Counted from the first letter of the stretch, positions 1 through 9,495 are shown. The stretch: DNA of 64,000 nt from BD2-11 sp965221785 (GCA_965221785.1 CBDCSR010000002.1:682001-746000); one strand, 5' to 3'. Notes: generated by a model not told the origin, from the sequence alone. Made by a program: numbers and translations.

Positions 1-1327
1 CGTTCACCCAGAAGAAGGCGCCTCCGTACACCGGACGCCCGTCCGCCACCCAGGCGGGGGCGAGCGTGGACGCGTACTCCACGTATCCCTCCGGGAGAAT
101 GCGCTCGCCGTTCACCACGCCGTCCTGCAGGTACAGGTTGCCGAGCCGCGCCCAGTCGCGCCCGCTGCCGAAGCCGTATCCCTGGAGCAGGAAGTTGCCG
201 TAGGGATCGGTCATGGCGACGAAATTGCGCATCCCCAGCTTGTCGAAGAGATGCCGCTGCGGGAACTGATGGTAGTTCTCGCCCAGCTCCCCTTCCACGC
301 CCAGCCGGACGAGGTAGTTGGTAAGCACGGGATCGCAGTTCCGGTACCGTCCCACTGTGTCGGGCTCCCACTGCTGGTCCTTGCCGGCAGCCCACTCGAA
401 CGAGTTGACGGTGCCCGTATAGAGGTACAGGTGGTCGGGGTACCCGATGTTCGGGTCGTCGCCCGGATCGCCCAGGTTGCGGCAGCGCAGCCCGGATGAC
501 ATCCGCATGATGTCGCCGATGCGGATGGCCTGGCGCGGGTCGCCTTCGCCCTGCCACTCGGGTATCGGCGCGGACTGCCAGAGGTCGTAGACCCCCTTCT
601 GGATCAGGATGCCCATGAGCGTGCCGGTGAGGCTCTTGTTCATGGACCAGCTCTCGAGCGGCGTGGTGTGGTCGATGCCCTCGCGGTAGCGCTCCGCCAG
701 CAGACGGCCCCGGTGGGTCACGACGAAGGCCGCGGTCAGCGCCTCGGGGGGCGCGAAGGCAGCCTCCACCGCCTGCGCCACCTTGTCCATGTCCACGTCG
801 GCCGGGAAGGGCTCGTCCGGAAGCAGGTCGCCCAGCGGCCAGGCCGTGGTCTCGGCGTCCGGGAGGGTTGAGACCACATCAACGGTCTCGTAGTACGGCT
901 CCTCCTCGCCGATGGGGAGGGCGAGACATCCCTGGTCGCCGTGCAGCTTGGCGGAGCGCACCGTGCCGTCCGGCAGGGTGAGGTGCACGCGCTGGTTCTC
1001 GTAGTCGACCACCCGGTCGGTCACGGCGCCGCGGTGCTCGCGCTGCGCAGTGAAGAAGCCGGTGTGCTCGGCGGCGAAGTCCGGGTCCAGCCCGGACAGA
1101 AAGACGTTGGAGCACAGGATCTTCGCGAACCCCGCCGTCGAATGCACCACCGGGTCTCCCGGCGGCAGCGCGTACTCGCCGGGAAGTTCGAGCTCGGCAG
1201 CGCGGGCGAGGAGTTGCGCTTGCGGATCGCCGTCGGCCGGTTCGGGCGCGTCGTCGGCCGGGGCGCAGCCGGCGGCGAGGAGCGTAAGGAGGACGAAAGA
1301 CGGGATAAGGCGGTGCAGCATCTTCAT
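1..1327 (-). CDS. Beta-lactamase-family serine hydrolase lipoprotein (partial, C-terminus beyond window)
   Basis: This reading frame has no stop inside the window and runs off its left edge. Translated from ATG 1327 (or ATG 1321), it begins with a short hydrophobic segment and a lipobox ending LAAGC, so it is probably a lipoprotein. About 220 residues in is SWSMNKSLTG, which fits the S-x-x-K nucleophile motif of class C beta-lactamase-like hydrolases (PF00144). It is followed by GRYRNCD, which matches the Y-x-N motif, and near the window edge by GSGRDWARLGNLYLQDG, typical of the family. The family includes esterases, D-aminopeptidases and PBP-like enzymes, so the substrate cannot be assigned. 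The third active-site motif (H/K-x-G) would lie outside the window. The upstream side faces about 500 bp of non-coding DNA before a divergent susC gene. Confidence 0.85.
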   Translation of the reverse strand, partial: MKMLHRLIPSFVLLTLLAAGCAPADDAPEPADGDPQAQLLARAAELELPGEYALPPGDPVVHSTAGFAKILCSNVFLSGLDPDFAAEHTGFFTAQREHRGAVTDRVVDYENQRVHLTLPDGTVRSAKLHGDQGCLALPIGEEEPYYETVDVVSTLPDAETTAWPLGDLLPDEPFPADVDMDKVAQAVEAAFAPPEALTAAFVVTHRGRLLAERYREGIDHTTPLESWSMNKSLTGTLMGILIQKGVYDLWQSAPIPEWQGEGDPRQAIRIGDIMRMSSGLRCRNLGDPGDDPNIGYPDHLYLYTGTVNSFEWAAGKDQQWEPDTVGRYRNCDPVLTNYLVRLGVEGELGENYHQFPQRHLFDKLGMRNFVAMTDPYGNFLLQGYGFGSGRDWARLGNLYLQDGVVNGERILPEGYVEYASTLAPAWVADGRPVYGGAFFWVN

Positions 1328-1722
1328 GACTCCGCTGGAAGGATGTGGAGACCGACCATCGGCCGAACCATCGAGAGATTCACCATACGAATCGGCTGCC
1401 GAGGCAACAAGAAGACCATGGCGACGCACCCGGCGGCGCTCCGAGACGGTTCTTTGCCGCGCCCGTCGCGAGACGCTAATCTGCATCGTGCCACCGGGCT
1501 TCCGCGGTTGTCGCCGGAACCCCGTGGATGAGGAGTAAGCGTGTGTTGGATTTTTCTGGTTCCTCGGGCACCCCTGCCGCATCCTTCCTCCCTTTCCGCC
1601 CCGCGAGCCTGTCCCCCAGGGACCCGCCGGCTATCCCGGGCGACCTGACTCCTCCTCTCACAGGACGTAGGCCCACGCGCCGCCCCGTACGGACATCGGC
1701 GCTCGTCCGGGTCTGCGCTTCC
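1328..1722. other. Intergenic region between divergent genes, no intact gene
   Basis: This stretch separates the minus-strand hydrolase from the plus-strand susC operon and should hold both promoters. I see no intact coding region. At about 1482-1515 there is a weak resemblance to the leader just upstream of the TIGR02206 gene at 9496: both share a CTAA-x-CTG element and an 11-base GGCTTCCGCGG core. This may mark the 5' end of the decayed copy whose 3' end is at 1723-1788. Confidence 0.4.
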
Positions 1723-1788
1723 GTCCTCGAAGGACTCGTGGTTCCCATCGACATGTACCTGCCGCTCGCGCGTCTGCGCAGGGCGTGA
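1723..1788 (+). pseudogene. 3' relic of a TIGR02206 (YwaF/TMEM164-type) membrane protein gene
   Basis: The frame ending at TGA 1786-1788 reads VLEG, then a short divergent stretch, then MYLPLARLRRA-stop. The intact TIGR02206 protein at 9496-10230 ends VLEG, seven other residues, then MYLPFARLRRA-stop. The DNA agrees as well over the last 35 or so bases, with only a few differences, mostly at third codon positions. Nothing of the six transmembrane helices is preserved upstream. I read this as the end of a deleted paralogue left directly in front of the susC ribosome-binding site. Chance similarity of 11 residues at the same distance from a stop is unlikely but cannot be excluded without an alignment. 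Confidence 0.55.
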
Positions 1789-1828
1789 TCGCGGTACATC
1801 GGTTTCCACCCACAACCCGGAGGTCCGC

Positions 1829-4800
1829 ATGAATGCAGACGCCCGTTTTTTCTCCATCGCCGGTGTACTGGGGGCACTCCTGTGTACGCCAGGGGTGGAG
1901 GCCCAGAACCTTCCGTCAGCGCCGACCGGCGGAGGCTCTCCGGTGCTGGAAGCCGAAGCCGCCGTACGGCCACCGGCGCTCGCGGTCCGAGGCCTTCGCC
2001 CAACGCCCGTTTCGCGCTCCCTGGTCGGGAGCATCACCGGCTCCGTGACCGCGGCGCGCGACCAGACACCGCTGGTCGGCGTCCAGGTCTACATCCCCGA
2101 CACCGGGATCGGAGCCCTCACCAACGCCCAGGGAAGGTACCTGCTCATCAACGTGCCCGCCGGCCCGCAGACCATCATGGCGGAGATCATCGGTTACGGT
2201 GCCGCAACTCAGACCGTGACCGTGGTCGACGATGAAGTGAACATCCTTGACTTCCAGCTCGCCGAGAGGGCAATCGAGCTGGACGAGGTGGTCGTGACCG
2301 GCACGGCGGGAGCCCAGCAGGTGCGAGCGCTCGGCAACACCGTCGGCAGGGTCGACGCCGCCGATGTCCAGCGCATCGCTCCGCAGCCCAACCTGGAGAG
2401 CATGCTCTCCGGAAGCGTCCCCAGCCTCACCGTCGCCACCGGCGACGGGCTTATCGGCAGCGGCTCGAACATCCGCATCCGGGGTGCCGGCTCGCTGGCG
2501 CTTTCCTCCCAGCCGCTCATCTACATCGATGGCGTGCGCGTGAACAACGACGCGGCCGGCGAGACCGGCATCACGACCGGAACCCGTCGCCGGAATCCTT
2601 CGAACCGCCTCAACGACCTGAGTCCCGAGATGATCGAGTCGATCGAGGTGATCAAGGGGCCCGCGGCGGCGACCCTGTACGGGACCGAAGCTTCCAACGG
2701 GGTCATCAACATCATCACCAAGAAGGGAGCCGAGGGCGCCCCGGTGTTCACCCTTTCGACCCGGGTGGGAGCCAACTTCTACCAGGATCCGAAGACGCAC
2801 TGGCCGGGCAGCTGGTTCACCTGCCGGGGCACGGGAACCCACGGGTGTACGCCCGGTGAAGTCGTGCACGTGAACGTGTTCTGGGAAGACTATGTGCGGC
2901 ACGGGCTCGAGCACTTCCAGACCGGCATTCCGCAGGGGTATACGGGAAGCGTCTCCGGGGGATCGCAGACCCTGCAGTACCACTTCAACCTGGATTGGGA
3001 TGCCGACCGGTCGCCCATGCGCACCAACTGGCAGAATCGCCTGACGGGACGCACCAACCTCAACTGGACGCCGCGCGACGACCTGACCGCACAGTTCGGC
3101 CTCGGGGTCATCCGCTCCGAGATGGAGTCTTCTGCCGCGCGCCAGCCGGCCCACACGGTCGGCTTCCACTGGTCGTGCCCAGGCGCCGGATGCGAGGAAG
3201 GGACCGGCCTGCCGAACGCCCTCGACGGTCCGTTCCGCGGCTACATCGCCTACCTGCCGGAGCTCTTCGAGTCGCACATCGACGGCGGCCAGGACATCAA
3301 CCGCAACACCTTCAACCTGCAGGTGACCCACAGGCCCATGGAGTGGCTCACCCACCGCCTGATCGCAGGTGTCGACTACACCGAGAACAGGGGTCACGTG
3401 ACGGTCAAGCACCTGCAGGGAGGCGTCGGCATCAGCCCGCGCCAGGGGCGTGCGGAGCGCGAGTTCCAGACCACCCAGTTCCTGACCCTGGACTACTCGG
3501 GAACCGCAGAGTTCAGCCCCATGGACGGGCTGTCGCTCAATACCTCTGCGGGCCTCCAGTACTATGACCGTACGTCCGAGTCGCTCTACGGGCGTGGCGA
3601 CCGCTTTGCGGTTCCGACGCTGACCACCGTGGCGTCGGGTGAAGTACGGCTGACCAGGGACCGGTTCCTCCAGAACAAGACGCTCGGCGCCTACGTGCAG
3701 GAACAAGTCTCATGGGAGGACAGGCTTTTCCTGACGGCTGCCATCCGCGGCGACGACAACTCGGCCTTCGGATCGGACTTCGAATTCGTGGTCTACCCGA
3801 AGGTGAGCGCGAGTTGGGTACTGTCCGAGGAGGAGTTCCTGATCGACAGCGACTGGCTCAACTCGCTGCGGATCCGCGGCGCGTGGGGCCAGGCGGGCCA
3901 GCAGCCGGACATCTTCGCCGCGGCGCAGCTCTATGCGCCGGTAGCCGGCTACAGGGGCGAGGCCGGCGTGACTCCTCTCACGATCGGCAACACCGCAGTC
4001 GAGCCGGAAGTGGGAGAGGAAATCGAGATCGGTTTCGATCTCGCGGTCCTCGACGATCGGCTGGGGATCGAGTTCACGTACTACGACCAGAAGCGCAAGA
4101 AGGCGCTCATCCGCCTTCCGGTGCGCCCATCGACCGGTTTCCCCGGCACCCAGTTCCGCAACCTGGGAGAGGTCCGCAACTCCGGGCTCGAGCTTGGCAT
4201 CCAGTGGGACGCCTACCGCGGCGACGCCCTGGGCCTCCACTTCGGACTCGCGCTCTCCACCAACTCCAACGAGATCACCGACATGGGTGGCCTCGGACCG
4301 CAGCGCCTGGAGGGCATCAACTCCTCCACCGGATGGGCCGGCCAGCGTTTCGTGGAAGGATTCCCCGTCGGAGCAATCTTCCTGCCCAGGGTGCTGTCGG
4401 CTACGGTACAGAATCCCGGGCCCAACACGGGTACTGCGACCAACATAATGTGTGAAAGCGGTGCGATCGCATGGCCGGGAACGAGGCTTACCCGGGGTGG
4501 CGGTGCCGCGGTTCCCTGCGACGCGTCGAATGCGCCGGAGGTGTTCTGGGGCACACCGATTCCCACCCGGGAAGCTTCCTTGAGCACGACCGTGACGCTG
4601 TTCCAGAACCTGCAGTTCTTCTCGCAGTTCGACTACGTCGGCGGCCATCACGTGATCGACGGCTTCACCGCGGCGGCGCACAGCTTCTTCCGCAACACCA
4701 GGGCCATCCACGAACGGACAGATCCGATCCTGCTCGGCTACGACGCCCTGGGCGCGATCGGCAGCAATCAGAGCGGTCTCTTCGACGCCAGCATTGTGAG

Positions 4801-5065
4801 GCTGCGCAACGTCTCGCTGAGCTACACGATTCCGGCCGAAATCGCCGGGTACATCTCCGCCGACCGGGCCACGCTCACGTTTTCCGGGCAGAATCTCTGG
4901 ATGCCGTGGCGGGCGCAGAAATACGGATTCGGTCAGGAAATCGTGGAGCCTGAAGCCCGGACCAGCGGTCGCACGAGCACGGATCCCGGCGGACTGGCCG
5001 CCTACACTCAGGACGCGTTCCCGCTGTTCAAGCGCCTCCTGCTCAACCTGAGGTTGACCTTCTGA
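1829..5065 (+). CDS. SusC/RagA-type TonB-linked outer-membrane transporter
   Basis: This is a 1078-residue protein, the usual SusC length. It has a signal peptide (about 1-25), a carboxypeptidase-regulatory-like (CNA-B/DUF4480-type) domain at about 66-144, then LDEVVVTG at 151-158 and a plug domain at 160-300, with the signatures NIRIRGAGSLAL, PLIYIDGVRVNND and GVINIITKKG. The rest is a 22-strand-type beta-barrel ending in LNLRLTF with a terminal Phe, typical of BAM substrates. ATG 1829 is preceded by CCGGAGG at about 6 bases. It should import an oligomeric nutrient together with the SusD lipoprotein encoded directly downstream. The DUF1028 gene that follows hints at a peptide- or amino-acid-related ligand, but that is inference. 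Confidence 0.95.
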   Translation: MNADARFFSIAGVLGALLCTPGVEAQNLPSAPTGGGSPVLEAEAAVRPPALAVRGLRPTPVSRSLVGSITGSVTAARDQTPLVGVQVYIPDTGIGALTNAQGRYLLINVPAGPQTIMAEIIGYGAATQTVTVVDDEVNILDFQLAERAIELDEVVVTGTAGAQQVRALGNTVGRVDAADVQRIAPQPNLESMLSGSVPSLTVATGDGLIGSGSNIRIRGAGSLALSSQPLIYIDGVRVNNDAAGETGITTGTRRRNPSNRLNDLSPEMIESIEVIKGPAAATLYGTEASNGVINIITKKGAEGAPVFTLSTRVGANFYQDPKTHWPGSWFTCRGTGTHGCTPGEVVHVNVFWEDYVRHGLEHFQTGIPQGYTGSVSGGSQTLQYHFNLDWDADRSPMRTNWQNRLTGRTNLNWTPRDDLTAQFGLGVIRSEMESSAARQPAHTVGFHWSCPGAGCEEGTGLPNALDGPFRGYIAYLPELFESHIDGGQDINRNTFNLQVTHRPMEWLTHRLIAGVDYTENRGHVTVKHLQGGVGISPRQGRAEREFQTTQFLTLDYSGTAEFSPMDGLSLNTSAGLQYYDRTSESLYGRGDRFAVPTLTTVASGEVRLTRDRFLQNKTLGAYVQEQVSWEDRLFLTAAIRGDDNSAFGSDFEFVVYPKVSASWVLSEEEFLIDSDWLNSLRIRGAWGQAGQQPDIFAAAQLYAPVAGYRGEAGVTPLTIGNTAVEPEVGEEIEIGFDLAVLDDRLGIEFTYYDQKRKKALIRLPVRPSTGFPGTQFRNLGEVRNSGLELGIQWDAYRGDALGLHFGLALSTNSNEITDMGGLGPQRLEGINSSTGWAGQRFVEGFPVGAIFLPRVLSATVQNPGPNTGTATNIMCESGAIAWPGTRLTRGGGAAVPCDASNAPEVFWGTPIPTREASLSTTVTLFQNLQFFSQFDYVGGHHVIDGFTAAAHSFFRNTRAIHERTDPILLGYDALGAIGSNQSGLFDASIVRLRNVSLSYTIPAEIAGYISADRATLTFSGQNLWMPWRAQKYGFGQEIVEPEARTSGRTSTDPGGLAAYTQDAFPLFKRLLLNLRLTF

Positions 5066-5130
5066 TGGCGGCGAGGGCGAAGGGACCAGGACTGTTGCGT
5101 AACACTGGAACTGCGAAGGAGGGCAATTTG

Positions 5131-6450
5131 ATGAATAGACTGAAAGACGCGCCGAGAGCGCTGAGATTCGTACTCATGCTGGTGTCGATTCCTCTTGCGC
5201 TCACGCTTGAGGCGTGCGATACCGCCGAACTCCTGGAGGTCGCACTTCCGGGCAACGTGACCGCGGTGGACATCGAAACGCCGGATCTGGCCGGGACCAT
5301 GAGGGTGTCGGCGATCGGCGATTTCGAGTGTGTGTGGGACAGCTACGTCGCCGGCGCGGCGGCGCACTCGGACGAGTACATACAGTCGTCGGGGAACTTC
5401 AGCTCCCGGCGGCAGATGCTGCGGGACATTCCGCCGGACTTCCCCCGATACGCGACCGACGGCTGCCAGGCCAACTACGGCCTGTTCACGCCGATGCACA
5501 CGGCTCGCTTCATGCTGGAGAGCCACTTCAACCGGCTGCAGACCTTCAGCGACGCCGACGTGCGCGACCGCCAGCAGTACATGGCGGAAATGCGGACTTA
5601 CAGCGGCTTCGTCTATGTCGCCTTCGGCGAAGGCTTCTGCGGCACGCCGCTGGACGCCGGCGACAAGACCTACACTCCGACAGAACTGCTGCAGATCGCG
5701 GTGGAGCACTTTACGGAGGCACTCTCCATCGCCGGAGGCGCGGGGCTCAGTCACCTTGTGAACGCCGCCCGGGTAGGGCGCAGCCGGGCCAATCTGGGGC
5801 TGGAGCAGTATTCCCAGGTCATCGCGGATGCCGAACTGGTTCCCGAAGGGTTCCGCTTCGACGCGACCCGCGAGGACGGCGACGCCAGGCGTGAGAACAA
5901 GCATTTCGACGTCAACCGGCTGGAGACCAACCGGGTGGGCACCGTGGCACCGAGTTTCCGCGACCTGAGGTGGAAGGGCGAGCCCGACCCACGCGTGAAC
6001 ATCATGAACACCGGCTTCATCGGCCACGACAACGCCACCATCGTGTGGCGTCACGACAAGGTCAACTCGTACGGGGACGATGTTCGCATCGCCTCATACG
6101 AAGAGGCGCAGATGTTCATCGCCGAGGCTGCGGCCCTGATGGGCGACCTTGCGCGGGCGCGTTCGATTCTGAACGACTTCCACACCAGGGCGGGGATTCC
6201 GCCCATCCTGGAGGAGGACATTCCCACCCAGGACGACGTCATTCGGCAAGTGATCGAGGAGCGCCGCCGCGAGTTCTTCGTCGAGGGCGGCCACCGCCTG
6301 CGCGACCACCTGCGCTGGCGCGGCACCCGGTTCGAGGTGCCGATGCTGGGTGAGCCCGGCTCCGACCACCCGAACGGAGTGGACCAGTACGGTCAGTCCT
6401 ACGGGAGCACGACATGCTATCCGGTGGCCTCGGTGGAGCTGACGTCATGA
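5131..6450 (+). CDS. RagB/SusD-family nutrient-binding outer-membrane lipoprotein
   Basis: A 439-residue protein. I chose ATG 5131 because GAAGGAGGG lies 8 bases upstream and the product then starts with a clean lipoprotein signal peptide (lipobox TLEAC, Cys 29). An in-frame alternative start overlapping the susC stop would add 22 non-signal residues. The C-terminal part has the RagB/SusD signature: ASYEEAQMFIAEAAALMG (TPR-like helix) and VIEERRREFFVEGGHRLRDHLRW, the conserved 'ERR.EFF.EG.R..DL.R' element. SusD proteins sit as a lid on SusC and capture substrate at the cell surface. The gene follows susC by 65 bp, and its stop overlaps the next start by ATGA, so susC-susD-DUF1028 is an operon with translational coupling. 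Confidence 0.93.
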   Translation: MNRLKDAPRALRFVLMLVSIPLALTLEACDTAELLEVALPGNVTAVDIETPDLAGTMRVSAIGDFECVWDSYVAGAAAHSDEYIQSSGNFSSRRQMLRDIPPDFPRYATDGCQANYGLFTPMHTARFMLESHFNRLQTFSDADVRDRQQYMAEMRTYSGFVYVAFGEGFCGTPLDAGDKTYTPTELLQIAVEHFTEALSIAGGAGLSHLVNAARVGRSRANLGLEQYSQVIADAELVPEGFRFDATREDGDARRENKHFDVNRLETNRVGTVAPSFRDLRWKGEPDPRVNIMNTGFIGHDNATIVWRHDKVNSYGDDVRIASYEEAQMFIAEAAALMGDLARARSILNDFHTRAGIPPILEEDIPTQDDVIRQVIEERRREFFVEGGHRLRDHLRWRGTRFEVPMLGEPGSDHPNGVDQYGQSYGSTTCYPVASVELTS

Positions 6451-8492
6451 GAAGTCCGAAGAGCATGGCAGGGTTACTTGAGAGAATCACTTTCGTGAAG
6501 GGGGGCCGCGCGGCCGCGGCCCTCCTCGCTCTCTCCCTTCTGCACGCGTGGATGCCGACAGCCGCGGCGGCCCAGGAATACGATCCCGACTACCTGGCGA
6601 CCTATTCGATCATCGCCCGCGATCCCGCGACCGGTGAACTCGGGATGGGCGTCCAGTCCAAGGCCTTCGCCGCCGGCAACCGGGCCATGCACGCAAAAGG
6701 GGGCGTGGCGGTCATCGCTCACCAGGCGTCCGCCAACCCCATGTACGGCGCGATCGGCATCGATCTGATCGAGCGCGGCTACAGTCCGCAGGAGGCGCTC
6801 GACATGATGGTGGCGAGCGACGAGGGACGCGACCGGCGGCAGGTGGCGATCCTGGACATGCAGGGTCGCACGGCTGCCTGGTCCGGAACCGGCGCCAGTG
6901 ACTGGAAGGGTCACCGGTGCGGCCGGGACTACTGCGCTCAGGGCAATATCCTCGTCGGTCCCGAGGTGGTCGACGCCATGGCAGCTTCCATCGAGTCGTC
7001 GACCGGTCCGCTGGCCGAGCGGCTGATGGACGCGCTCGACGCCGCTGAGGCCGCGGGGGGCGACGCGCGCGGCAAGCAGTCGGGCGCGATTCTGGTGGTG
7101 GCCCCGCGCGCGGGGAGCGGGGGATTCAGCGACCGGGTCGTGGACATCAGGGTTGACGACCATCCCCGGCCGCTGGAGGAGCTGCGGCGCGTGCTCAACC
7201 TCTTCCGGTCGGGCCAGATGGTGCGCAACGCCAACGCGAGCCTGGCGGGGGGTGACCTGGAGGACGCGCTCGCCACAGCCACCGCCGCGCGCGACAGGTC
7301 GCCCGAGAACGACAACGCCTGGGTGGCCCTGGCCGCCGTACAGGCGCGCATGGAACAGCCGGGAGACGCGCTCGAATCTCTCCGGCGGGCGGTGGATTTG
7401 AACCCCGGACGGATGCGCACGCTGCCGCGCGACCAGAACTTCGTGAGCCTCCACGGGAATCCGGAGTTCCTGCGCCTGGTGAGTGGCGGCGATCCCGGGC
7501 CGCCCCCCGACCTCGAGGCCGTCGGGGATCCAGGGGCCCTGCGCGACCCCGAGGCCGCAGATCCGCTCGGCGACGAAGACGTCTCCACCTTCTCGATCAT
7601 CGGCTTCGACCCGGAGACGCAGGAGCTCGGGGTCGGAGTCCAGTCGCGGGCTTTCCGGGCGGGGGCGATCGTGCCGTACGCCGTGGCGGGCGTCGGCGCG
7701 ATCGCCACTCAGGCGTCCGCCAACCAGTCCTACGGGCCGCGTGCCATCGAGCTCCTGCAGGAGGGCAGGACGCCCGCGGAGGTAGTGCGCATCATTACGG
7801 ATGAGGACCCCGGGCGCGACGTGCGCCAGGTCGCGGTGATCGACACCCAGGGACAGGTCGCCGCCCACACCGGAGCCGACCGCGTCGCCCGGCCCAATCA
7901 GTTCGCGGGTCACATCCTTGGCACGAACTACTCGGTGCAGGGCAATACGCTGGCGGGCCGTCAGGTCATTGCCGAGATGGCGCGCGCCTACGAGGAGACG
8001 GAGGGTGAGCTGGCGGAGAAGCTGATGGCGGCACTGGAGGCCGGTGAGGCTGCGGGCGGCGACACCCGGGGGATGCAGGCGGCCGGGATCTACGTGGTCA
8101 AGCCCATCGATGGCACCCGCACGACCGACAAGTGGGTGGACATCCGGGTCGACGACGCCGTGGATCCCTACCGTGAACTGCGGCGTCTGCTGAATATCAG
8201 CCTGGCGCCCCGGCAGGCCGAACGCGCCGAGGAGCTGATGGCCGAGGGTCACGCGGAAGATGCGATCGAGGCGCTTGAGCGGGCACTCGCCATGTATCCG
8301 CACCGCGACAGCTATCTTTTCACCCTGGCCGAGTGGTACGCGGAAGCCGGCCGCGACCGGGACGCGCTCAACTCGCTGCGGGCGGCGATCCGCATTCGTG
8401 ACATCTGGAGAGGAGAAGCGCGCGCGAGCGCAGCGTTCAATGGGCTACGCGACACCGAGGAGTTTCGCCTGCTGATCTCCGGTGAGAGGTGA
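6447..8492 (+). CDS. Secreted protein with two tandem DUF1028 domains and TPR-like tails
   Basis: A 681-residue protein that starts at ATG 6447 inside the susD stop (ATGA overlap). A signal peptide ends near residue 43 (AAAAQ). Domain 1, residues about 50-245, and domain 2, about 378-575, are both DUF1028. Each opens with (A/S)T(Y/F)SII..DP.T.ELG.GVQS(K/R)AF and continues with AVIAHQASAN or GAIATQASAN, then Y(C/S).QGN.L.G and a G(G)D.RG.QS/A segment. Each domain is followed by TPR-like helices (about 250-345 and 580-681). Most DUF1028 proteins have a single domain and have an Ntn-hydrolase-like fold; a hydrolase function is often suggested but not proved. The fused duplicate with repeated TPR tail looks like an internal duplication of a whole DUF1028-TPR unit. 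Confidence 0.88.
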   Translation: MRSPKSMAGLLERITFVKGGRAAAALLALSLLHAWMPTAAAAQEYDPDYLATYSIIARDPATGELGMGVQSKAFAAGNRAMHAKGGVAVIAHQASANPMYGAIGIDLIERGYSPQEALDMMVASDEGRDRRQVAILDMQGRTAAWSGTGASDWKGHRCGRDYCAQGNILVGPEVVDAMAASIESSTGPLAERLMDALDAAEAAGGDARGKQSGAILVVAPRAGSGGFSDRVVDIRVDDHPRPLEELRRVLNLFRSGQMVRNANASLAGGDLEDALATATAARDRSPENDNAWVALAAVQARMEQPGDALESLRRAVDLNPGRMRTLPRDQNFVSLHGNPEFLRLVSGGDPGPPPDLEAVGDPGALRDPEAADPLGDEDVSTFSIIGFDPETQELGVGVQSRAFRAGAIVPYAVAGVGAIATQASANQSYGPRAIELLQEGRTPAEVVRIITDEDPGRDVRQVAVIDTQGQVAAHTGADRVARPNQFAGHILGTNYSVQGNTLAGRQVIAEMARAYEETEGELAEKLMAALEAGEAAGGDTRGMQAAGIYVVKPIDGTRTTDKWVDIRVDDAVDPYRELRRLLNISLAPRQAERAEELMAEGHAEDAIEALERALAMYPHRDSYLFTLAEWYAEAGRDRDALNSLRAAIRIRDIWRGEARASAAFNGLRDTEEFRLLISGER

Positions 8493-8603
8493 CTATCGGG
8501 ATGAAACCCGCCCCCGTACGGGCTCCGCAACCCTGTTCACGGGTATCATCGACATCGAGTTCAACGCGAACGACCAAACCGGGGCTCATCCCCGAGGACA
8601 TAA

Positions 8604-9398
8604 ATGAGTGCATGCAGCGGGACCGCGTGGGGCTGGCAGCGTCCGATCACCCGGACCCTGCCAGCCCTCGTTTTGATGGCGGGCTGGTTCCTGGCTCCGG
8701 AGCGCGCCAGAGCCCAGGAGCACGGCTCGGTGATCGGCGTGGTGGTCGATGAAGCGAACCTCGAACCCGTCGAGGGGGCGCTGGTGGCGCTTCACGACTT
8801 CAGTCGGCGTGCCCGAACGGACGAAGAGGGCCGTTTCGAGTTGACGGAGGTGCCGGCGGGTGACGTGGTCATCCGCATCGAGGAAGGTGCGTTCATCTCT
8901 CTCGTCGAGACACTGGAGATCACGCCGCTGGAGGCCACCCTGGTCCAGTTCCGCCTGCACCGCATCGGTGCGATGCTGGATCAGATCGTCGGCACGCCGG
9001 ATCCCCCGAGGCGCGGCAACCGTCGCGGCCACTCGGAATCGCAGATCTCCGGATCGGACGCCGATGCCCAGGGCGTCCAGACCGCCGCCGATCTGCTGTT
9101 GCGCAGCATGCCCGGCCTCAGCGTCAGCCGCGAGGACGGAATGTCGGGAGCCGGTCTCCGGGTACGGCTTCGCGGCGCCAAGTCGCTCTATACGTCGGAC
9201 CAGCCCTCGATCTACCTCGACGGAATCAGAATCGATGCGGGCGGTCCGGGTCAGGCCATTCGGGCGCTGGACCAGATCCCGGCTACATCTGTCAGGCGCA
9301 TCCGCATCCTGCGGGGCCCGGCCTCGGCGTCCCGTTATCCCAATTCCGCCTCCGGCGTGATCCTCGTGGAGACGGAGGTGCCGAAGTCCGGCGGTTAG
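8604..9398 (+). CDS. TonB-receptor plug protein without a beta-barrel
   Basis: A 264-residue secreted protein. The signal peptide is followed by a carboxypeptidase-regulatory-like domain at about 40-115 (GSVIGVVVDEANLEPVEGALV, then RTDEEGRFELTEVPAG). A TonB plug domain lies at about 150-258, with LLRSMPGLSVSR, GLRVRLRGAKSLYTSDQPSIYLDGIRID and SVRRIRILRGPASASRYP ending ASGVILVETE. It stops exactly where a barrel would begin. ATG 8604 has GAGGA about 9 bases upstream. It follows the susC-susD-DUF1028 operon by 111 bp on the same strand. A normal TonB receptor would be over 650 residues, but the end is clean, with no barrel fragment downstream, so it looks like a dedicated plug-only protein rather than a frameshifted gene. 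Confidence 0.85.
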   Translation: MSACSGTAWGWQRPITRTLPALVLMAGWFLAPERARAQEHGSVIGVVVDEANLEPVEGALVALHDFSRRARTDEEGRFELTEVPAGDVVIRIEEGAFISLVETLEITPLEATLVQFRLHRIGAMLDQIVGTPDPPRRGNRRGHSESQISGSDADAQGVQTAADLLLRSMPGLSVSREDGMSGAGLRVRLRGAKSLYTSDQPSIYLDGIRIDAGGPGQAIRALDQIPATSVRRIRILRGPASASRYPNSASGVILVETEVPKSGG

Positions 9399-9495
9399 CG
9401 GGAACTCCGCCCCGATCCCGGGCTCTTCCCGTACCCCTCCCACCGCACTAACCTGACCCCTGTGGGGCCCGGCTTCCGCGGGTCTCCGCAAGATC

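Noticed and set aside
1916..3706. 596-residue minus-strand frame opposite the first susC
   Set aside because: The product is low in hydrophobic pattern and rich in Arg/Gly/Val, as expected for an antisense frame in GC-rich DNA; susC on the other strand has full domain structure.
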